Positions 1 to 7,814 of a DNA stretch of 64,000 bases are shown here, piece after piece. Within the stretch, counting starts at the first letter, position 1; every line of letters starts with the position of its first letter. The position numbers were made by a program, and so were the translations under genes. A model generated the notes under the pieces. It was not told the origin of the DNA and did not search any database. It saw nothing but the letters and a program-made list of their open reading frames with translations. Source of the DNA: JBQLZO01 sp052168315 (lineage in GTDB: Bacteria > Planctomycetota > Phycisphaerae > Phycisphaerales > UBA1924); assembly GCA_052168315.1 (NCBI GenBank), contig JBQLZO010000043.1, forward strand, positions 62,001 through 126,000, written 5' to 3'.

Positions 1-28
1 CTTCGGCATCGAGGCCGTGCCTGAGTGA
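1..28 (+). CDS. 3' end of an upstream gene (partial)
   Basis: The first bases can be read as the last eight codons of a gene (FGIEAVPE then TGA), ending 12 bp before the fliK start. Another frame would end in an ATGA overlap with fliK at 41-44, so the frame is not certain. Too short to identify; the position before fliK suggests another flagellar gene, which is inference only. Confidence 0.3.
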
Positions 29-40
29 GGAGCGATCGGC

Positions 41-1267
41 ATGATGATCCGATATGTCGATGGGGTCGGCGTGCTGGGGGGGCTTGGCTGGAACCCGGCG
101 TCGGGCGCGGGTGTGATGCAGCTCGGAGGGTTGGCGGGCGGTGTCGGCGCGGGCGGTGCTGGTGCGAAGGCGTTCGAGGGGGCGCTGGCGGGCCAGAGCG
201 AGCGGATGCGGGATCGGCGCGGTGCTGATGAGCTGGCGCTGCCGGTCGCGAGCGAGCGCCCGGGTGCGCTGGAGGGCGGGCGCGGGCGGGTCGATGGTGA
301 TGGGCGTGGAGCGGCGTTGGACTTACGGGAGGGCGAGGCGCGCGGGGCTGGGCGTGGTGCGGGGTCGCGGGCGATCGAGGATGCGGGGGATGGGGATGCC
401 GGCGAGCGGGCGCCGGTGGAGCAGCGGGCGGGGATGCGTCGGGCGCGGGCGGGCGGTGATGGGGAGCGCGGATCGCATGCTGCGGGTGGCGGTGAGGCGG
501 CGGGGCGTTCGGGCGATGGGCGCGCTGCGGTGGGCGGCGCTGCGGGCGGCGGCGGCGCGGTGTCCTCGGGCGCGGGGAGCGCTGGCGCGGCGGGTGGCGG
601 TGGTAGTGGTGGTGGTGGCGGAGGGGTGCGGCTTGTGAGCTCGGCGGGTGGACTGGGGATGGCGATGACGGGGATGGGTTCGGAGGCGAGTGGCGGGACG
701 GCGAAGGCGGGGGCGGGCGCGGAAGCGGGCGCGCGACGGGCGGATGGTGAGGCGGTGGTGCGCGCGGCGGCGCGGGGGATCTCATCGGCGATCGCTCAGA
801 AGGGTGGGGCGATCACGATCCGGTTGATTCCTGAGACGCTGGGGGCGCTGCGGATCCAGGTTGAGGTGGATGGGGGGAAGGTGGGGGTTCGGATCGAGGC
901 GACGACGGCGCAGGCCGCGGAGCTGTTGGGGTCGCAGTCGGGGAGCCTGCGGCAGTCGCTGGAGGCGCGGGGGATGCAGGTGGACCGGATCCAGGTGGTG
1001 GCGCCGTCGGTCGAGCAGGCTCGGGCGGGCGCGGGTGGTGAGCAGCGTGGCGGGGGTGGGCAATCGGATGCGGCGCGCGATGAGCCGGGCGGGGATGGGA
1101 GCGGCGCGCGGTCTGGGCACGAGCGCGGGGCATCCGAGCAGCGGGGGCGCGGCTCGGATGATGCGGCGGGGCGTCACGCGGGGACGGGAGCACCGTTCGG
1201 GGCGCTCGGGCCGCTGGAGCGGTTCGGGCAGCGGCTGGGGAGCGTGCTGGGCGGGGACCGGAACTGA
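41..1267 (+). CDS. fliK: Flagellar hook-length control protein FliK
   Basis: FliK is the secreted molecular ruler that sets hook length and switches export specificity through FlhB. The C-terminal third (about residues 245-330) has the Flg_hook signature: IRLIPETLGALRIQVEVDGG followed by a glutamine- and leucine-rich helix ending in MQVDRIQVV. The first ~240 residues are Gly/Ala/Arg-rich low complexity, as expected for a poorly conserved ruler region. The tail after residue 335 is also low complexity. The start has a GTGAGGAG Shine-Dalgarno-like stretch about 8 bp upstream. It is the first complete gene of the flagellar run, directly before flgD as in many bacteria. The domain is clear; the N-terminal boundary is less sure because this GC-rich stretch is open in several frames. 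Confidence 0.85.
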   Translation: MMIRYVDGVGVLGGLGWNPASGAGVMQLGGLAGGVGAGGAGAKAFEGALAGQSERMRDRRGADELALPVASERPGALEGGRGRVDGDGRGAALDLREGEARGAGRGAGSRAIEDAGDGDAGERAPVEQRAGMRRARAGGDGERGSHAAGGGEAAGRSGDGRAAVGGAAGGGGAVSSGAGSAGAAGGGGSGGGGGGVRLVSSAGGLGMAMTGMGSEASGGTAKAGAGAEAGARRADGEAVVRAAARGISSAIAQKGGAITIRLIPETLGALRIQVEVDGGKVGVRIEATTAQAAELLGSQSGSLRQSLEARGMQVDRIQVVAPSVEQARAGAGGEQRGGGGQSDAARDEPGGDGSGARSGHERGASEQRGRGSDDAAGRHAGTGAPFGALGPLERFGQRLGSVLGGDRN

Positions 1268-1368
1268 GCCGGTCGGTCGGGCGGTGATGCGGGGCCCGGC
1301 ACGCGCTTTGCGTTGGGAGTGCCGAGGCCGCGCGCCGAGTGGTGCGCCCAGCGCGAACGAGGTGGACC

Positions 1369-1932
1369 ATGTCATCGATCGGCGGAGTGGGATCGGCATC
1401 ATCGCCGGTGCAGACCACGAACGGGTTCGGGTCGCTGGACTCGGACGAGTTCATGAAGATCATCTTCACCGAGTTGCAGACGCAGGATCCGCTGCAGCCG
1501 AACGATACCAACGCGCTGCTGGAGCAGCTGTCGACGATCCGTTCGATCGAGTCGGACCTGGACCTGTCGCAGAAGCTCCAGACCTTCGTGTCGCAGAACG
1601 AGGTGGTGAGCGCTGCGGGGCTGGTGGGCAAATTCGTGGCGGCCAAGGGGCCGTTCGGATCGGACCAGGTCGGGTTCGTTGATTCGGTGCTGATCACATC
1701 GCAGGGTCCGAAGCTGAATCTCTCGAACGGGGCGCAGGTCGACTTCGACCGGATCACGGAGATCATCGATCCGCAGCTGATCGGCGGGGCTGCGCCCGAG
1801 CCGGAGCCGGAGGGCGACGATGGGGCGGGCGATCCGGCGGGCGAGGGTGAGGGCGAGGGGTCGGCGGATCCGCCTGAAGAGGAGTCGAAGCCCGAGGAAG
1901 AGGGCGAGCAGGATCCTCCGGGCGGGGCGTGA
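1369..1932 (+). CDS. flgD: Flagellar hook assembly scaffold protein FlgD
   Basis: FlgD caps the growing hook and guides FlgE assembly. The conserved N-terminal core is present: FMKIIFTELQTQDPLQPND, followed by a Q-rich helix and a short VGKFVAAKGPFG..GFVDSVLI strand region. The protein has 187 residues from this ATG, which has an ACGAGGTGG ribosome-binding site 4-8 bp upstream; an in-frame GTG 30 bp earlier lacks one. The larger C-terminal FLG/tudor part of enterobacterial FlgD is missing, as in short Bacillus-type FlgD. Instead the last ~45 residues are an acidic Glu/Pro/Gly tail. Only 3 bp separate it from the next gene. Confidence 0.9.
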   Translation: MSSIGGVGSASSPVQTTNGFGSLDSDEFMKIIFTELQTQDPLQPNDTNALLEQLSTIRSIESDLDLSQKLQTFVSQNEVVSAAGLVGKFVAAKGPFGSDQVGFVDSVLITSQGPKLNLSNGAQVDFDRITEIIDPQLIGGAAPEPEPEGDDGAGDPAGEGEGEGSADPPEEESKPEEEGEQDPPGGA

Positions 1933-1935
1933 TCG

Positions 1936-2580
1936 ATGCTGGGATCCGGCGATGAGCTTCTTCGGAAACTGTCCGGCGCTGCGCGCTCGGAGCCGGCGGT
2001 GGCGCGGGGTGGCACGGTTCCGGGTGATGCGGGGGTGGGGTTCGCATCTCTGCTGCGCGCGAAGGGTCGGAGCGAGGATGATCCGATCGAGGTGGCCCAG
2101 GATGTGGAGTTCGAGTGCGATGAGGCGTTGAGGCGTCGGCTCGGGCGGGCCGCGGACCGTGGGGCTGCGCGTGGGCTGGCGTGCCTGGCGGCGGTCGTGC
2201 CGGGGGGCGTTGTTCGGATTGATGCGGGGCGGCGGATGGTGGTGGGGTGGATCGGGCCGGTGGGGGATGAGCCGGTGGAGGGGATCGATGGGCTTGTGGT
2301 GATGGGGCCTGAGGGGGACGAGGCAGCCGGTGCGCAGCGCATCTTCGGCGTGGGTCTGCACGGTCGGAGGCCGTGCTCGTTGGGGGGAACGGTGGAGCCG
2401 GATGGGGGTGGCGGGGGCTCGGGCGTGCGTGATCAGCGTCGGCCCGTGGGTGGCCCGCTGATTGCGATCTCGCTGGCCGCGGGGCAGATCAGCGCGGGGA
2501 TCCTCGCGCTGTTCGGCGATCGCGATGGCGGGTCGGGTGGGGGGGACGGAACGCCGGGTGGGTCCGGCGCGACACCATGA
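1936..2580 (+). CDS. FlgD-FlgE linker gene, possible divergent flagellar operon protein (TIGR02530-like)
   Basis: Protein of 214 residues with no clear catalytic motif. Residues ~55-125 read as two short helices, then alternating hydrophobic strands, then V.GIDGLVVMG. This order (basic helix with RRL, 'A...G...', a V.R...MVVGWI strand, and a final 'IDG.V.M') resembles the small 'flagellar operon protein' family TIGR02530, which sits between flgD and flgE in Bacillus and other Gram-positives. The position between flgD and flgE is exactly that family's. The C-terminal ~90 residues are an extra Gly-rich extension with one hydrophobic stretch (PLIAISLAAGQISAGILALF). That it is a real gene is well supported by its packing between neighbours; the family link is inference. 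Confidence 0.65.
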   Translation: MLGSGDELLRKLSGAARSEPAVARGGTVPGDAGVGFASLLRAKGRSEDDPIEVAQDVEFECDEALRRRLGRAADRGAARGLACLAAVVPGGVVRIDAGRRMVVGWIGPVGDEPVEGIDGLVVMGPEGDEAAGAQRIFGVGLHGRRPCSLGGTVEPDGGGGGSGVRDQRRPVGGPLIAISLAAGQISAGILALFGDRDGGSGGGDGTPGGSGATP

Positions 2581-2596
2581 GAGAGGAATCGACCGC

Positions 2597-4336
2597 ATGG
2601 GTCTGACCACGGCCATGTTCAACGCACTCTCGGGGCTCAATGCGCACAGCCGCAAGCTCGAGGTGATTGGCAACAACATCTCGAATGTCAACACGACGGC
2701 GTTCAAGGGATCGCGGTTGATGTTCGAGTCGCAGTTCGCGCGGACCTTCGCGATCGGGACAGCGCCGGGGGCGACGACCGGGGGGACGAACCCGGGGCAG
2801 GTGGGGCTGGGCGTGAGCGTGAGCGGGACGCAGCGGAACTTCCAGGGCGGATCGCTGGGGATCACGGGGATCAACACGGACCTGGCGATCGAGGGGAACG
2901 GGATGTTCGTGGTCGATCGCGGCGGGACGCCGTTGTACACGCGAGCGGGCGGGTTTCAATTGAACGAGGCGAATGAGCTGGTCACGGCCCGGGGCGAGCG
3001 GCTGCAGGGGTATGGAGTGGATGCGAGCCTGAGGGTGGTGCCCGGCGCGCTGCAGACGATCCGGGTTCCGGTGGGCGACCTGACGATCGCGGAGGCGACG
3101 AGCGCGGTGCGGCTGTCGGGGAACCTGAACGCGGATGGGGAGGTCGGTGGCAACGGATCGCTGTTGCTGTTCTCGCCGCTGGAGGCGGGCGGGGCGCCGA
3201 TCACGGCGACCACGGCGCTCTCCGCGATCGACGGCGTGCCGGATGCGCCGTTTGCAGATGGGGACACGATCACGGTGGAGGGTGCGAGCCGCGGAGGCAA
3301 GACGGTGCCGGCGGCGTCGTTCCCGGTGACGGCGGACGCGACGGTGGAGGACTTTCTCGGGTTCCTGACCTCGCTGCTGGGGATCGTGCCGGATGGCGGC
3401 GATCCGGATGCTCCGGAGTCGGGTGGATTCGAGGTCGATGCGGACGGGCAGATCGCTCTGCGCGGAAACATCGGTCAGAGCAACGAGCTGTCGCTGAACG
3501 CGGAGAACATCCGGCTGTCGGACATCGATGGGGTGACGAAGCCGAACCAGCCGTTCGAGGTGACGCGGACGGAGGATGCGACGGGCGAGTCGGTGCGGCA
3601 CACCTTCGTGGTGTACGACTCGCTGGGCACGGTCCGGACTGTTGATGTGACGATGGTGCTCGCGGCGCGTGACAGCGGCGGGACCTACTGGCGTGCGTTC
3701 GCGCACTCGGATGATGATGCGGGCGAAGCACTGAACATCGAGATGGCCGGCGCGGACGGGGTGTTCGGGACGGATGTGCCGCTGATCCATTTCGATAACT
3801 TCGGAGAGCTGGTGGAGCCGGGCTCGCTGGGGATCTCGCTGGACCTGTCGGGGACCGGTGCGGCGTCGCCTTTGCAGTTCGAGATGAGCCTGAGCTCGGA
3901 GAGCGGCCGGGTGACGGCGTTCTCGAATGTAAGCGGGGTGTCGGAGCTGGCGGCGACGGACCGGGACGGGGTGCCGTTCGGCGTGCTGGAGAGCTTCGGG
4001 GTTGGCGGCGACGGCGTGGTGGTGGGCGCGTTCTCGAACGGGCTGAGCCGTGAGCTCGGGCAGGTGGTGCTGGCGACATTCGCGAATGTGGAGGGCCTGG
4101 TGGATGCGGGCGGGGGGTTGTTCTCGGTGGGGCCGAACTCCGGCGAAGCGGTGATCGCGCAGCCCGGCGGGTTCGGCACCGGGTCTGTGGTGGGCGGCGG
4201 GCTGGAGCTGTCGAACGTGGACCTCGGGCGTGAGTTCATCGACATGATCCTGACGCAGACGGGGTACTCGGCATCGACCCGGGTGATCAGCACCTCGGAC
4301 CAGTTGCTGCAGCAGCTGATCTCCATCGTTCGGTAG
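2597..4336 (+). CDS. flgE: Flagellar hook protein FlgE
   Basis: FlgE polymerises into the flagellar hook. The 579-residue product starts MGLTTAMFNALSGLNAHSRK and continues into the rod/hook signature IGNNISNVNTTAFKGSR (residues ~27-43). It ends with the conserved C-terminal helix (VDLGREFIDMILTQTGYSAS...VISTSDQLLQQL). The middle carries the FlgE D1/D2 body, longer than the ~400 residues of Salmonella FlgE, so extra surface domains are likely. The chosen ATG has GAGAGAGGA 10 bp upstream; the open frame extends further upstream but overlaps the previous gene. Next gene is flbD after 38 bp. Confidence 0.96.
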   Translation: MGLTTAMFNALSGLNAHSRKLEVIGNNISNVNTTAFKGSRLMFESQFARTFAIGTAPGATTGGTNPGQVGLGVSVSGTQRNFQGGSLGITGINTDLAIEGNGMFVVDRGGTPLYTRAGGFQLNEANELVTARGERLQGYGVDASLRVVPGALQTIRVPVGDLTIAEATSAVRLSGNLNADGEVGGNGSLLLFSPLEAGGAPITATTALSAIDGVPDAPFADGDTITVEGASRGGKTVPAASFPVTADATVEDFLGFLTSLLGIVPDGGDPDAPESGGFEVDADGQIALRGNIGQSNELSLNAENIRLSDIDGVTKPNQPFEVTRTEDATGESVRHTFVVYDSLGTVRTVDVTMVLAARDSGGTYWRAFAHSDDDAGEALNIEMAGADGVFGTDVPLIHFDNFGELVEPGSLGISLDLSGTGAASPLQFEMSLSSESGRVTAFSNVSGVSELAATDRDGVPFGVLESFGVGGDGVVVGAFSNGLSRELGQVVLATFANVEGLVDAGGGLFSVGPNSGEAVIAQPGGFGTGSVVGGGLELSNVDLGREFIDMILTQTGYSASTRVISTSDQLLQQLISIVR

Positions 4337-4374
4337 ATCCAACGGCGCGGGGGCGCGGGGCAACGGAGGCAGTC

Positions 4375-4572
4375 ATGATCGCACTGACCAGGCTGAACGG
4401 GCAGCAGTTCGTGCTCAACGCGGAGCTGATCAAGATCGTCGAGGGGACGCCGGACACGACGATCCGGCTGACGAACGGGGAGTCGTACATCGTTCGGGAG
4501 ACCCCGGAACTGGTGGTCGATCGGGCGATCGAGTACGGGCAGTTGCTTCGGGGGATCGAGGTGCGGCACTGA
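4375..4572 (+). CDS. flbD: FlbD/SwrD family small flagellar protein
   Basis: 65-residue protein starting MIALTRLNGQQFVLNAELIK, with the diagnostic E.TPDTTIRLTNGE core and the ETPELVVDRAI.Y helix of the FlbD/SwrD family. These proteins sit just after flgE in many flagellar operons; SwrD of Bacillus subtilis raises flagellar motor power together with MotAB. Here motA and motB follow immediately, consistent with a stator-related role. Length matches the family. The 223 bp between this gene and motA are G-rich and show no gene. Confidence 0.92.
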   Translation: MIALTRLNGQQFVLNAELIKIVEGTPDTTIRLTNGESYIVRETPELVVDRAIEYGQLLRGIEVRH

Positions 4573-4795
4573 CGGCGGGGCGGGGGGGCGGCGGGGCACC
4601 CCGGCGGCGGATCGCACGGGATCCGGGGGTGGGCGCGGCGGGCGATGGGTCGGTGTGTGCCGATCGCGACGGTTGGCCGGTCAAGATGGTTATCGCGCAC
4701 GCCGATGCAGGCGTGGATCGGGCGCGTGCGCGGGATGGGTGTCCGGAGCGGCCCCCGCGGGCGCGGGATAGCGGAAGGGATCGGACAGGAACGCG

Positions 4796-5593
4796 ATGGA
4801 TCCGTTTACCCTGATTGGACTCGCGCTGGGGCTCGGCCTGATCGTGATGGCGATCGCGCTGGGCGGGAGCTTCATCGCGTTCGTTGACATCCCGTCGATC
4901 CTGATCGTGGGCGGCGGTTGCATCGCGTCGCTGCTGGTGGCGTTCCCGCTGGCGAATCTGTTCGGTCTTCCGAAGGTGCTGCTCAAGGCGGTGGGGAAGG
5001 GCGCGGTGGATCCGGCGGAGATGATCCGCTCGATGGTGCGTTTCGCGGAGGTGGCGCGTCGTGACGGGATCCTGGCGCTGGAGGGTATGACGGACGAGAT
5101 GGAGGATGACCTGCTGGTGATCGGGGTGAAGATGGCGGTGGACGGGACGGATCCGGACCTGATCCAGGCGATCCTGGACGCGGACATCGAGAACATGGTG
5201 ATCCGTCACGAGGCGGGCAAGGGGATGATGGATGTGGCGGGCAAGTACGCTCCGGCGTTCGGGATGATCGGGACGCTGGTGGGCCTGGTGGCGATGCTGG
5301 CGAACATGGACGACCCGTCGGCGATCGGCGCCGGCATGGCGGCGGCCCTGCTGACAACGCTCTATGGCGCGGTGGTGGCGAACTGCATCTTCCTGCCGCT
5401 GTCGGACAAGCTGGCGCTGCGGAACGAGGAAGAGATCCTGATGAAGACGATCGTGCTGAAGGGCGTGATGTCGATCCAGGCGGGCGACAACCCGCGTGTG
5501 GTGGAGCAGAAGCTGCTGACCTTCATCCCGCCGGGGGCGCGGGCGTCGTTCGGGGGCGAAGAGGGTGGCGGCGAGCAGCGCAAGGCGGCGTGA
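4796..5593 (+). CDS. motA: Flagellar stator protein MotA
   Basis: Proton/sodium-channel stator subunit. The 265 residues have four predicted membrane segments: two near the N-terminus (about 5-25 and 30-52) and two after the cytoplasmic loop (about 150-172 and 180-205). The channel proline lies in KYAPAFGMIGTLVGLV (Pro153). The cytoplasmic loop holds the charged rotor-facing patch FAEVARRDGILALE (Arg88/Arg89, Glu96). CAGGA precedes the ATG by about 5 bp. motB follows after 45 bp. Confidence 0.97.
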   Translation: MDPFTLIGLALGLGLIVMAIALGGSFIAFVDIPSILIVGGGCIASLLVAFPLANLFGLPKVLLKAVGKGAVDPAEMIRSMVRFAEVARRDGILALEGMTDEMEDDLLVIGVKMAVDGTDPDLIQAILDADIENMVIRHEAGKGMMDVAGKYAPAFGMIGTLVGLVAMLANMDDPSAIGAGMAAALLTTLYGAVVANCIFLPLSDKLALRNEEEILMKTIVLKGVMSIQAGDNPRVVEQKLLTFIPPGARASFGGEEGGGEQRKAA

Positions 5594-5638
5594 CCGGGCG
5601 GTTCCTCGCGGGCGTGGTTCGATCGAGGGTGATGCGAG

Positions 5639-6412
5639 ATGGCCAGGCGTCAGAAGAAGCCGAGCGCGGGTGTGCCTGAGTGGGTGGTGACCTACGGGGA
5701 CATGATGTCGCTGCTGCTGTGCTTCTTCATTCTGCTGGCGGCGTTCTCTGAGCTGAAGCGTGAGCACGAGTACCAGCGTGTGATCACGGCGGTGAAGGAG
5801 GCGTTCGGGTACGCGGGCGGGATCGGGGTGGTGCCGACGGACGATCCGCCGCTGCGGTCGATGATCGAGGTGCTGGAGAACCTCTCTGAGGAGTCTCTGA
5901 AGGAGACGAAGGTCTCGCGGTCGCCGGATCGGGGGATGGAGGGGCGGCAGACCCGGGTGAGCAAGGTTCCGGAGGGGCTGATGTTCACGATCGGGGGCGC
6001 GCTGACCTTCGAGCCGGATTCGGCGCAGCTGCGTGAGAGCGCGAAAACGGAACTGGTTCGGGTCGCGGACATGATCCGGGGGCGTCGGAACAAGATCTCG
6101 GTGCGGGGGCACGCGGCCCGTGGGGAGCTGATGTCGCCGGGGGCGGAGATCGATCTGCTGGATCTCTCGTATTACCGGGCGAGGGCGGTCGCGGACTTTC
6201 TGGTTGCGCAGGCGGGAATCCGGCGGGAGCTGATCGCGATCGAAGCGCGGGGCGATGCGGAGCCGATGATCGCGAGGGCCTACTCGTCGCAGCAGCAGGG
6301 CGAGAACCGGCGCGTGGACATCATCTTGACCGAGATCGTCGTCGACGATGTCTCGGCGGACACCGAGTTGTTGCGTGATGGTCTGGTTCCGGAGGTTCCG
6401 GACCGGCGTTGA
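5639..6412 (+). CDS. motB: Flagellar stator protein MotB
   Basis: Second stator subunit; anchors the stator to peptidoglycan and provides the ion-binding aspartate. The 257 residues show one N-terminal membrane helix starting VTYGDMMSLLLCFFILL, with Asp21 as the ion-carrying residue. The C-terminal OmpA-like domain begins around LTFEPDSAQL and contains a variant of the peptidoglycan-binding motif (YYRARAVADFL...GENRRVDI). The proton-type plug region is not readable. Start ATG has GAGGGTGATGCGAG just upstream. Confidence 0.96.
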   Translation: MARRQKKPSAGVPEWVVTYGDMMSLLLCFFILLAAFSELKREHEYQRVITAVKEAFGYAGGIGVVPTDDPPLRSMIEVLENLSEESLKETKVSRSPDRGMEGRQTRVSKVPEGLMFTIGGALTFEPDSAQLRESAKTELVRVADMIRGRRNKISVRGHAARGELMSPGAEIDLLDLSYYRARAVADFLVAQAGIRRELIAIEARGDAEPMIARAYSSQQQGENRRVDIILTEIVVDDVSADTELLRDGLVPEVPDRR

Positions 6413-6446
6413 TGGGTCCGCGGCCCCAGGAACCAGGGATCGAGCC

Positions 6447-6968
6447 ATGAGCGAAGAAGCCGCCGCGTCCGCCGAGTCCCCGAAGAAGGGGTTGTCGCTG
6501 AAGATGATCCTGGTGGTCCTCGGGCTGCTGATCGCGGAGGGCGCGATCGTGGTGGGGGTGATGGTGTTCATCGGGAAGCCGTCGGAGGTGCAGGCGGTGG
6601 ACCTGGGCGGGGTGGTGGATCCGAACGAGCGGCTGATCGAGATCCCGCTGGTGCACGAGCGGTTCAATAACGATGCGGAGGGCCGGCTGTGGATCTGGGA
6701 CACGGAGATCGTGCTGCAGGTCAAGGCCCGTCATGAGGAGGCGGTTCGGAAGGGGATCGAGAGCCGGCAGGCGCAGATCCGCACGGGGATCGCCCGGATC
6801 TGGGCGGCGGCGCGGCACCATCACTTCAACGAGCCGGGGCGGGTCACGCTCTCTCGGCAGGCGTTGGAGATGCTCAATCGCGACATCTTCGAGCGGGACC
6901 CGACGGGGGAGGAGCGGATCGCGAATGTGCTGATCCCGAAGTGCATGGGGTTCCCATCGGACTATTGA
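6447..6968 (+). CDS. fliL: Flagellar basal body-associated protein FliL-like
   Basis: 173-residue single-pass protein: short cytoplasmic N-terminus (MSEEAAASAESPKKG), one membrane helix at about residues 19-40 (MILVVLGLLIAEGAIVVGVMVF), then a periplasmic domain with L.EIPLV..RFN and a C-terminal IANVLIPKCMGFPSDY. FliL surrounds the stator and modulates torque. Identification rests on topology, size and position directly after motAB and before fliN; sequence similarity to textbook FliL is only moderate. In most bacteria fliM would come next, but here a 186-bp non-coding stretch leads to fliN. Confidence 0.78.
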   Translation: MSEEAAASAESPKKGLSLKMILVVLGLLIAEGAIVVGVMVFIGKPSEVQAVDLGGVVDPNERLIEIPLVHERFNNDAEGRLWIWDTEIVLQVKARHEEAVRKGIESRQAQIRTGIARIWAAARHHHFNEPGRVTLSRQALEMLNRDIFERDPTGEERIANVLIPKCMGFPSDY

Positions 6969-7154
6969 TTGCGCGGTCGGGGTGGCCGCTCGTGCGTGAT
7001 GGGCTGATGGGTGCGCTGGGGTGCCACGCCTTTGCGGTGTCGGCCCGCCTGAGCGCGGGGTTTGATTGTGTCGAAAGCGGCGCGGGCTCGTGGGGTGGTG
7101 GCGCGATGGTCGATCCTCGGGGTGTGACAGCGCGCACCGCCGGAGGGATCGACC

Positions 7155-7724
7155 ATGCCCGATGAAGAACGACCGGAGATGCAGGCACAGGATGAGGGCG
7201 CGGGCTCCGATGCCGCGGATGGTGGCGGCGCGGGCGATGAGGATGTCGCGGCGGGGCTGGCGGCCGAGGCGCTGGAAGCGGTGCAGGCGGCGATCGACGA
7301 TGCGACGGGCGGTGGGTCGCGCGGATCGGGCGGGCCCAGATCCGGGGCGTCGGGGGATGCGGAACCGGGGCGGGTTGAGCTGCCGGTGTTCGAGGACCGG
7401 GATGATGACCCGGAGGCGCAGTCGCTGGAGCTGCTCTCGGATGTGAACCTGCATGTGAAGATCGAGCTGGGTCGGACGAAGATGCTGATCGAGGATGTGC
7501 TGCGGCTGAGCGCCGGTTCCGTGGTGGAGCTGGACAAGCTGGCGGGCGATCCCGTGGATGTGTTCGTGAACGAGCGGCTGGTGGCGCGGGGCGAGGTGCT
7601 GGTGCTGAACGACAATTTTTGTGTTCGTGTGAACGAGATCATCGATGCCAAGGCGTTCTCTCAGGCGCAGGCGCAGGCGCAGGCTGCGGGCGGCGGCGGG
7701 TCGGCGGATAGCAAGGCGGCGTAG
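7155..7724 (+). CDS. fliN: Flagellar motor switch protein FliN
   Basis: C-ring subunit. Residues ~90-170 form a SpoA/FliN domain: LELLSDVNLHVKIELGRTK, then VLRLSAGSVVELDKLAGDPVDVFVN, then VARGEVLVLNDNFCVRVNEII. The first ~85 residues are acidic and Ala/Gly-rich, as in other FliN proteins with disordered N-termini; no CheC-like domain is present, so this is FliN and not FliY. A CGGAGGGA ribosome-binding site precedes the ATG by 7 bp. The Ala/Gln/Gly-rich tail after residue 170 is unremarkable. No fliM is adjacent. Confidence 0.94.
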   Translation: MPDEERPEMQAQDEGAGSDAADGGGAGDEDVAAGLAAEALEAVQAAIDDATGGGSRGSGGPRSGASGDAEPGRVELPVFEDRDDDPEAQSLELLSDVNLHVKIELGRTKMLIEDVLRLSAGSVVELDKLAGDPVDVFVNERLVARGEVLVLNDNFCVRVNEIIDAKAFSQAQAQAQAAGGGGSADSKAA

Positions 7725-7814
7725 GGGGCGGGGCGGTGCGCGGCGGGGGGGCGGTGATGCAGGCGGAACGACCAGGAGGGTCGGTCCAGTGCGATGAAGC
7801 CAGGAGGGCGAAGC

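Noticed and set aside
6941..7165. Short plus-strand frame that might be a remnant of fliM between fliL and fliN
   Set aside because: It overlaps the fliL end and has no SpoA or CheC-like features.
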